From contig PUQB01000137.1 of assembly GCA_003024785.1 (NCBI GenBank), forward strand, positions 1 through 64,000: a DNA stretch of 64,000 bases, given 5' to 3'. This DNA is from Selaginella tamariscina. Lineage: Eukaryota > Streptophyta > Lycopodiopsida > Selaginellales > Selaginellaceae. The notes below the pieces were generated by a model. The model saw only the letters and a program-made list of their open reading frames with translations. It was not told where the DNA came from and made no database searches. Of the stretch, positions 56,290-64,000 are shown piece after piece. The stretch's first letter is position 1. Each line of letters begins with the position of its first letter. The position numbers were made by a program, and so were the translations under genes.

Positions 56290-57000
56290 ACTTATTTCAC
56301 TTGATTACTTCTAAAGTCAAAATTTTGAAAACTTTATACGGTAATGCATAAAATGTGTTTAGTCTGGGTCTAGGCCTGGTAACTACATTAGTACGGTAGA
56401 CTACTTGATTACATAGATAAACTATCGCTATATATACAACACTTGTACTAAGCTATGTTCTCTTATGAAGGCGCACCAAAACCATCGTATCAGGAGCTGT
56501 TGCAGATAATGGGTAGCCGATGGCTGAAGATTTCCATGCAGGAAAGGTATGTGTGAACATCCACTCATCTCTCTCTCTCTCTCTCTCCCCCTTTATATAA
56601 TATAAGAGAGAGAGAGAGATCTGAAGCTGCTATCCTAACACCAGACACGCATTCTTTGCGAGTACACCAGCGACCCGTATACACTTGCTACTTGGAAACC
56701 ATCAACACTGCCGAGCACTGACTTGTGCGCCCTGGTTTCCAGTGCATTCGCTTGTCTGGTACCTCGTTGAATGGCGCTCCTTGTCCTGGTGCCTTACAAC
56801 AAGAGCTCCAGGTCGATGACCATATTATAACCTTTATACTCGTCCCCTTTTATACATAAAAATTTAATGTCATATTTATATATTATTTTGTCATGTATAC
56901 TTTTTACTTACATTATTCATTTCATGTAAGTTCGAAGCGTAGAGGTGATTATTAAATAAGTTTATATATAAGCATCAAAGACAACGTAAGTACTTTTCAC
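56290..57000. other. Intergenic region between convergent genes
   Basis: About 700 bases hold the two 3' ends and the CT/AG hairpin. A stretch at 56460-56545 could be a further exon of the oligopeptidase gene, but the frame does not settle it. No other gene is visible. Confidence 0.45.
56555..56622. repeat. CT/AG inverted microsatellite between convergent genes
   Basis: A CT run (about 56568-56587) and an AG run (about 56605-56618) flank a short 'cccctttatataatata' loop. It lies between the 3' ends of the oligopeptidase and acetyl-CoA synthetase genes. Confidence 0.8.
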
Positions 57001-57007
57001 TTTCGAC

Positions 57008-60000
57008 TACATCTTGGATTTAATAATCTGAGACACAATAGATGGATCTGCAAGGGTACTGGTATCCCCCTGCACAATTAATATAATGAAGTTATATACA
57101 CATACGTATACATCTCACGTATATATACACATAAACATACCAGGTCAGATTTGTTAGATGCAATTTTCCGGAGAATATTCCGCATCACCTTCCCACTTCT
57201 AGTCTTCGGGAGTCCCGGGACTATATGGACAACATCTGGAACTGCAAAAGCTCCAATCTGCACAAACATAACAAATATAAACATGTCTGTGCGTGCGTGC
57301 GTGCGTGTCTGTGTATGTTACATAACAATAACGTATATTTTGATATTCTGGATAATATATGAAACTTCTATGAATAAGTTATGATCTCTCTCTCTCTCTC
57401 ACACACACACACGCACACGCACACGCACACGCACACGCACACGACACCATGACCTCTTTCCTGGCAAGGCTTTTGAGAGCCTTGATCAGCTCCTCAGTGT
57501 TTTTATGCTTATCCATTTGAATGATAAATGCATAGATCCCTTCTCCTTTAACCTGCCCTTATTAAAATGATTAACTACGATACAAATGTATACGATTTAT
57601 AGTTAATATTACCTCGTGAGGGAACCCCACAACAGCGACTTCAGCACATCCTGGGTGAGAGGCAAGTGCAGCTTCCACTTCCCCAGTACTTATTCTGTGA
57701 CCACTGCTCATAGAACATATATATGAGTAATATAATGAATCAAAGATAATAAGATTATACCTGATATTAATAACATCATCCACACGTCCTGTAATTGTTA
57801 TATATCCATTCGAGTCCCGTCGACAACCATCACCAGCATTATAGTAACCCGACCATGTACCAAAATAAGTCTCCTCATATCTCTTATGATCACCGTATAT
57901 AGTTCGAGCAATTCCTGGCCAAGGTTGTTTCATAACGAGATAACCTTCACAAGGACCTGTGAGCTCTTTTCCTTGCTGATCTACAACTGCAGGCTGTACA
58001 AAGTATGTGTGTTTATACATGTGTATACACATGTATATGTATATGAGTATTATTTACCTCTACTCCAAAGAATGGTAATGTTGCTGAGCCTGGTTTAAGG
58101 GGCCAAGCACCAGGAAGAGGTGTGAGCATAACCCCACCGGTTTCGGTTTGCCACCACGTGTCGAGGATCGGACATCTCTTGTCACCAACAACTTCAAAGT
58201 ACCACTGCCATGCTTTTGGGTTGATTGGTTCTCCAGCAGTTGCTAAAAGCCTCAGGCTCGACCTTGAGTATTTCTTAACATGCTGCATTACATAAACAAG
58301 TCACACGCGCGCGCGCACACACACACACACACTACTATACGTAAGTATCACCTTTGGATCATGAGCTTGTAATGAACGGATGAGTGTAGGAGCTGTGTGT
58401 AGAAAGCTGTGACCCTGTATTTATCAACTATCTCCCAACACCTCCCTGGATGAGGCCAACTAGGCACCTAAAAGATATGGCGTGAAATTACTGTATATGA
58501 ACATTTGCTAACTAAGTAATACCCCCTCGTAGATTAACGTTGTTGTTCCGTTAAGTAGAGGTCCATAAGCCACATACGTATGTCCCGTTATCCATCCACA
58601 GTCTGCACTGCACCTGTTTACGAAAATGAAAAATAAGTGTACATTCATGTTTATGTACACTTTGCGCGTATGTGTGCGATCAACTACATACTAACCATAA
58701 AATGTCCTCAGGACGGGGAACAAAGCAGTATTTAAACGTTGTTGCAGCATATACCATATATCCTCCAACTGTATGGAGCACACCCTGCAGTAATGATCAT
58801 CTCTTTCCTTAATTACCAAATAACCTTAAGCAAATTGATAAATTATAATACCTTTGGTTTTCCTGTAGAGCCACTTGTATAAAGCATAAACAATGATTCT
58901 TCTGATTCCATCCATTCAATGTGTGCAGTCTTACTACATCCCTTCACGGAATCCTGTTAAAGTAAGACAGAATCAGCACATGAAAAAGCTAGCATAAGTA
59001 TCACCGTATATTATGTGTATATAATATCTAGTAAATTTTATATATACGATGTTTATATTATTTAATAAAAAATATAAATTTAATCACCTGCCACCAAACA
59101 TCTCGTCCAGATTGCCATCTCACGTCCTTACGAGAGATTGCTGTGCCGTTGTCATACACAACACATGCTCCTGATGAAAAAATTAACATGTTTTATTTAA
59201 GCCTACATAGTATAATCATATAACCACATAATCATATAACCACAAAATAACTTAATGTAATATAGTGTTGTATGATTATATACCAACGAGAAAGCCCGTT
59301 CTTTGAGAGCACAATTGCAAAGCCTGGTCAACTATCTCCTTCAACATGAGCACTTTATCGGCCCTCTGAGACGCGGAACATGTGAGAATGACTTTTGCTT
59401 CACAGTCGAGTATTCTGCCTGCGAGTGACTCTGCAGAAAATCCCGCAAACACAACCTGGTAGATATGCATTGTTACTTAGCATCATATATTGGAAATCAT
59501 ATATATAATAAGAACATATTATTATTTGGCTTACCGAGTGTATAGCCCCAATTCGTGCACAAGCCAGCATTGCAACTGGAAGCTCAAGTATCATAGGCAT
59601 GTAAATACAAACTCTGTCGCCTTTCTTGACTCCACGTGAACGCAGCAAGTTCGCAACCTACAGAAAAGTTCCAACTTAACCGAAAGTTTTGACGGCATAT
59701 ACATGTGTGTGTGTGTGTGTGTTAGGACTCACCTGACAAACATAGTCCAGTAATTCTTTGAAAGTTAAGCGAGAATTGTATCGAGGGTCATTCCCCTCCC
59801 ATAACATGGCCACTTGGTCTCCTTTTCCAGCTTCAACATGCCTGTCGATTGCATTGTAGCACACATTTGTATATCCTCCACGAAACCACTATCAAATGAA
59901 TCAATTTTAGTCAGTCGTGCATTAGTTTATCTCTTATATACATTCATAATGCAATTTTGAAGCAATATAAAGATTCTTCGCGTGTGTGTGTACGTACTTC

Positions 60001-60743
60001 AACGAAGATAGGTCCTTTACGCTTGTCAAAGTTGAATGTGCAAACTGGACGATGCTCATCCCATGGTGTTTTCCAATACAGAGATTTCGCCTCGTGTGCC
60101 CAGAAACTGTTTGGATCCTTGATGGATTTTGCATGTAGTTCCTCATACTTGACGATATCAATTGCTTCATTTTAGTACTCAAAACATTAAGTCTATTTCT
60201 TATATACATGTATCTGCGTGTGTCTGTGTGCGCATGTTGTGTGAAAGAATCACGAAGGCGACATGCTGAATGTGTAGGTGCGAAAAGTCAATGCACATAC
60301 AGTACACAATGTGTGTAAATGTGCAAGAATAACAGAAGATAAGCATGAACGAACAGTACATATAAGTACCATATACACATATGAACACACAAAACATATA
60401 TACAATGTTTCATTTTATGGGTCGTACTACAAACTTTATATGTAACATGCTTCGTAGCTATGGAACAAAATGATTCTATATACTTAGTCATAAACTGTTC
60501 AGTAAGACTAGCTATTCACACACACACGCACACGCACACACCGTTTACCTTGTTTCTAGAAGTGATGGGGGCATCGTTGAACAAGTGCGAGGGAACAGAG
60601 ATAAGATCTTCTAGCTCATGATGTGAAGCATAGCACTCTTGTGCAGTTAATTGACAGGAATCAGCACTAGGATCTGAATTAAGAAATCCCAACAGGCTGC
60701 AAAGCCTTCGAGAAGCATGAGTGTGGCGATCGTGGTCCACCAT
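57008..60743 (-). CDS. ACS: Acetyl-CoA synthetase (AMP-forming)
   Basis: It makes acetyl-CoA from acetate, ATP and CoA. Sixteen exons: 60549-60743, 59998-60147, 59733-59888, 59535-59657, 59284-59455, 59088-59170, 58852-58953, 58696-58784, 58523-58613, 58352-58467, 58058-58282, 57771-57993, 57613-57713, 57454-57552, 57141-57257 and 57008-57069. Motifs in order: [20 protein letters not shown], the AMP-binding loop [11 protein letters not shown] (exon 7), [10 protein letters not shown] (exon 11), LTGRVDD-type [10 protein letters not shown] (exon 12), and the C-terminal [17 protein letters not shown] with the acetylatable lysine context (exon 15). It ends near [12 protein letters not shown]. Length and order fit the plant enzyme, usually plastidic. 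Exon 10 has two extra bases ('ac' in 'ctacacacagctcc', about 58395-58410) that shift the frame. The short N-terminus ([13 protein letters not shown]) is weakly conserved; targeting is uncertain. Confidence 0.9.
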
Positions 60744-61052
60744 AGCCACAGAAAAATGCGAACGAGAGCAAATTAATATATATAACCTATTATTGAAATA
60801 TACTCACATTCCACATGTTAGACACACGTCCTTAAACAACACTTGATGTGTACTAGGTGTTTTGACCAAAACTTATATCCTGTATAATACTCTATTAAAC
60901 CAGTCAGTTTCTAGAATTATTTTCCACAACGAATATCTTAAATATATATACTCCAGCCAGCCACTCCTTTGTAGTCCAGTCTATAGACGTGTGCTTGACG
61001 AGAGTGTATATATAGTCACGTTCTCCTAACAAAGGCCAGTACAATCTCGACG
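60744..61052. promoter_or_regulatory. Shared head-to-head promoter region
   Basis: Only 309 bases separate the start codons of the acetyl-CoA synthetase gene (minus) and the basic secretory protein gene (plus). A TATATATA box for the plus gene lies at about 61007-61014. No clear TATA box is seen for the minus gene. Confidence 0.55.
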
Positions 61053-61835
61053 ATGAATACCAACACAGTAATTATATTATTGAGCTGCGTCTCTCTCCTT
61101 GTTGCAGGAGCTCATGCACAGGTGCTAGTCGGAGCTAACAACGCTGCAAACACAGACGGGGGCAAACGGTTCGACTCCGAGCTAGGTATCCAGGGAGCAC
61201 TTACAATCCTGAGGACACAATCGGCTTTGTGCAGTCTATCTTCCACTATGGTTCAGATGGTGTTCCTCAGAAGCAAGTCACCAAGATCACCTTCACAGTC
61301 AGCCGGATCTTAAGTGCCATTGCGTTAACAAGCGGCTCCGGTACTGAATCCACAATCCAATATAATGCAAAATCTGTGGGCACTGATAATGTAGTGGAAG
61401 AGATCAAAGGTAACACATCTGTTTTCTATATTTACATCCATTGACCAAAGAGTGTGTGGAATCCACACTGTGGATATATACATATGTACTAGTAGTACGT
61501 GGTAACATGTGTGATGATTTCAGGCGTGCTTTACCATGAGATGACTAAGGAACAGCGATATCAGCAGTGATTGAAGGGATTGCTGATTATGTGAGGCTGA
61601 AAGCTGGTCTTGCACCGTCTCACTGGAAGAAGGCTGGGGAAGGGGAGCGATAGGATCAGAGCTATGAAGTGACGGCTTTACTTCTTTGATTACTGCACGA
61701 GCCTCAATGGTGACTTTGTGTGGGAGCTGAATAAACAGCTTTACAACAACCAGTGGGATGAGTCCATTTTCCAGCAGCTCCTGGGAAAGAGTGTTCAAGA
61801 CTTGAGGATTTTCCCGTGGGGTAGTTTTATGGACC
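61053..61835 (+). pseudogene. Plant basic secretory protein (BSP family), damaged
   Basis: BSP-family proteins are secreted, pathogen-inducible proteins related to zinc peptidases. Exon 1 (61053-61409) has a signal peptide (MNTNTVIILLSCVSLLVAGA) and GGKRFDSELGI. After a shift near 61214 come GFVQSIFHYGSDG, VTKITFTVSRILSAIALTSG and TDNVVEEIK. Exon 2 (from 61524) gives VLYHEMT, then in another frame IEGIADYVRLKAGLAPSHWK, and then DYCTSLNGDFVWELNKQLYNN and FQQLLGKSVQDL. The family motif HEMTHVWQ is cut: the sequence goes from HEMT to K and then GTAIS, so the second histidine of HExxH is gone. At least three frame breaks occur. The end runs into a foldback arm at about 61797. Confidence 0.8.
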
Positions 61836-62527
61836 TCGCCCCTTTTTCTTTCCAAATAATTATTATAATTAATATTATTTTAATATTTATTTTAATTTTT
61901 ATTTTAAGAGGAGCAATGAAACAGTGCCGCAAGGTTTGTACAAGGCCATGCACGGATTTTAGCGGCAAACTAGGATATCCTTAATAATCCGACAGATTAT
62001 TCAAAGGCAAATACAAGGCTTTTGGAAAATCATAAAAAAATACATGGAACGTGCAAAGAACACGCTAAATGCTTGGTACATTGATACTGAAGGACCCACC
62101 AAACCGCTCCCAGGTGAGTATGAGTATTAAAATGTAAGTGTATAAAAATCGTCCCTATTACTTTGCAGAGCATGCCGTTTTTTAAAACATTGCAGGAGGC
62201 TTTAGCAAGGACGGGTATTCAAGGTAAGGATATGGTATCTGCTTAATAATTACTGATCATGCTTAAATTTCCTTATTTTGCACGTTCCATGCTTGTATTT
62301 GCCTTTGAATAATCTGCTGGATTATTAGGGATAACCTAGTTTGCCGCTAAAATCCGTGCATGGCCTTGTACAAATCTTGGCGGCACTGTTCCTAGCCATA
62401 GGCATCTCTCCTCTTCAAATAAAAAGTTAAAATAAATATTAAAATAATATTAACTATAATAATTACTTGGAAAGAAAAAGAGGCTAGGTCCATATAAACT
62501 ACTCCCACGGGAAAATCTTCAATCCTG
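61797..62527. repeat. Foldback structure with inverted arms of about 250 bp
   Basis: The left arm (about 61797-62054) and right arm (about 62280-62527) are reverse complements at roughly 85-90% identity with small indels. The left has 'gaggattttcccgtggggta' and 'ccatgcacggattttagcgg'; the right has the complements. The spacer is about 225 bp. The left arm overlaps the end of the BSP coding region. Confidence 0.9.
61915..62223 (+). other. Coding-like segment with splice sites inside the foldback, unknown product
   Basis: Plus-strand reading gives QCRKVCTRPCTDFSGKLGYP, then after one or two small shifts DYSKANTRLLENHKK and YMERAKNTLNAWYIDTEGPT, ending at a good donor (62113/62114). A 28-base mini-exon (62196-62223, GFSKDGYS) with AG and GTAAGG borders restores the frame. 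I do not recognise the protein. The right arm contains a shortened version. It may be captured host or transposon coding sequence. Confidence 0.4.
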
Positions 62528-62529
62528 TG

Positions 62530-63640
62530 TTTCCACGGCAATTCACTATGAAATTTTATTCTGTATTGATCAGCAACATTATCATAGATAGCTTGCAATT
62601 CCTGTAAACTCGTTGGACACCTGACAAATTAAATTAAATATGCAATTTTAAAAGTTATTATGATACCTTTTAAAAGATTCTTCAGAGAAATCCTTCTTTC
62701 CCTAAAGTTTTTGATGGTCCTCTTTAGTTCTGATAATGGTTGAATGATTCTTCTGTGACCTTACCATTCACCACAGTCACGTATCCGAACAAGTCCTAAA
62801 TTCCATAGAAACACTTCACAGTACTCCAAACCTACATCATGTAAGTTTGCATCATAATCACCTTAAAACAGCACATTATAGTCACCTCAAAGTAAATACG
62901 TCTTACTTCCAGCTGTTAATAGATGCCTGATAAAGTTTTTTTTTGTGTGTGCTTCATCTTCTTTAGCCTCGATAAGGACACGAGGAACCCAAATTTTAAT
63001 CTCTTTACTCGATTTGTTAATGGTTGTCATCTCTAAGTATACTAGCGCATATTTATTCCACCTTTGGTAACCTACCATTTAAAATAATAAAATAATAAAG
63101 CTGCACATACCCTGGTTTTCGCTAGTCATGTGAAAGCTCTGCACTTGTTTTCGTGCTTAGAAGTGACACTTCACGATAATTATTATTTTTATTAACGATG
63201 AAATATCTAATAAGGGACTAAGTTGCAATAACCTACATACGAGTCTATTAGAACAAAACCCAATTCTTTTTACAAAGTTAAATACTTTTTCATTGCACCG
63301 ACGACTTTAATAAGAACATCAACTATTGGTCGATTTTGCTCTTCATTATAAGCTTCACCAAAACCATGTTTATAATACAGTTTTGATAAATATGGTGTTA
63401 TCAAGACCGCGTTGGTGACAACATTATTGACAACAAGAGTTTAATTATGATCTAACTTGTTATTCTATGGTAGATCTTTTATAACAACCTAAAAAACGAG
63501 TTAAAACTTTGTGTACAGAAATTATGAAATACTTATTTAAAAAAAAATAAATTGAAACATGTGAATTTGTTCGGTTGCAAAACTTAATCTTGCAGAAATT
63601 ACTTTTAATTTATCATGTTAACATATGAGTGGGAAAAAAC
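62530..63640. other. Intergenic region, nothing recognised
   Basis: AT-rich DNA. A minus-strand ORF at 62887-63078 (MVGYQRWNKYALVYLEMTT) has no recognised domain. No RNA gene is seen. Confidence 0.4.
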
Positions 63641-63737
63641 TAAAAAGGAGTGAAACTACAGTCGGAAAAACAAATTTGCTGGTATGTCGTCCTAGCCGAG
63701 TCCAGGGTTGTGGTTGTTCTGGTGATATTCCTCTACC

Positions 63738-63940
63738 TCATAGTACATCATATGACTCACATTTTCCCACCCGCGCAAGAAACATCGCACATTGCGGGTA
63801 CATCTTATGACTCACATTTTTTCCACCCGCGCATTGCATAAGGAACATCCACATTTCGGATACATCTTATGACTCACATTTTTCCACCTGCGCATTGCAT
63901 CAGGAACATCGCACATTGCGGACAACCCGCAGCAGCGCCG
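63738..63940. repeat. Tandem repeat of about 60 bp, three to four copies
   Basis: Units contain 'cttatgactcacatttt', 'ccaccCGCGCA', 'aggaacatc' and 'cacattgcgg' blocks, starting near 63745, 63803 and 63867 with length variation. They are more GC-rich than the surroundings. Confidence 0.75.
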
Positions 63941-64000
63941 GCACGTTCACTCAACGTCCGCTTCTTGGCCATGACCTGAGATTAGGACAAAACGGAACTT

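Overview
The window is nuclear DNA of a land plant. The genes with recognisable products are plant families: subtilisin-like proteases, a PHT1-type phosphate transporter, a prolyl oligopeptidase-family protein, acetyl-CoA synthetase, a plant basic secretory protein and a secreted cysteine-rich peptide. They have many small exons, AT-rich introns and heavy TG/CA/TA microsatellites. The dominant load is Ty1/copia, Ty3/gypsy and hAT remnants. One gypsy element (41-46 kb) resembles chromoviruses reported from mosses, lycophytes and fungi. This weakly favours a seedless plant, but the species cannot be fixed from the sequence alone.

The left 41 kb is a tandem array of one composite unit. Each unit reads: an inverted gypsy pol fragment (minus strand), a subtilase gene (minus strand), about 1.5 kb of AT-rich DNA, a hAT scrap, and gypsy gag-protease (plus strand). 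Subtilase copies lie at 1807-4391 (A), 15534-18091 (B), 25075-27630 (C) and 35368-37881 (D). A copia element (6431-10701) interrupts the unit after copy A; unit B holds its empty target site. A decayed phosphate transporter (29134-30760) and a second, 5'-truncated copia element (about 30986-34217) lie between C and D. The second element ends in a 263-bp nearly perfect palindrome. All four subtilases have frame lesions, and C and D have independently lost the catalytic serine.

From 39 to 46.3 kb there is a hAT transposase relic and a gypsy element with unequal LTRs. From 46.3 to 50.5 kb the DNA is AT-rich, with an inverted LTR-like pair and local tandem duplications.

The right end (50.5-62 kb) is a more ordinary gene island: a defensin-like peptide gene (minus), an oligopeptidase-family gene (plus, 12 exons), an acetyl-CoA synthetase gene (minus, 16 exons) converging on it, and a basic secretory protein gene (plus) head-to-head with the synthetase. 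A foldback structure with arms of about 250 bp abuts the end of the secretory protein gene.

One caution covers the whole window. Single- and double-base indels break almost every reading frame, including conserved single-copy genes. Either the consensus has indel errors or the locus is decaying; this cannot be separated from sequence alone.
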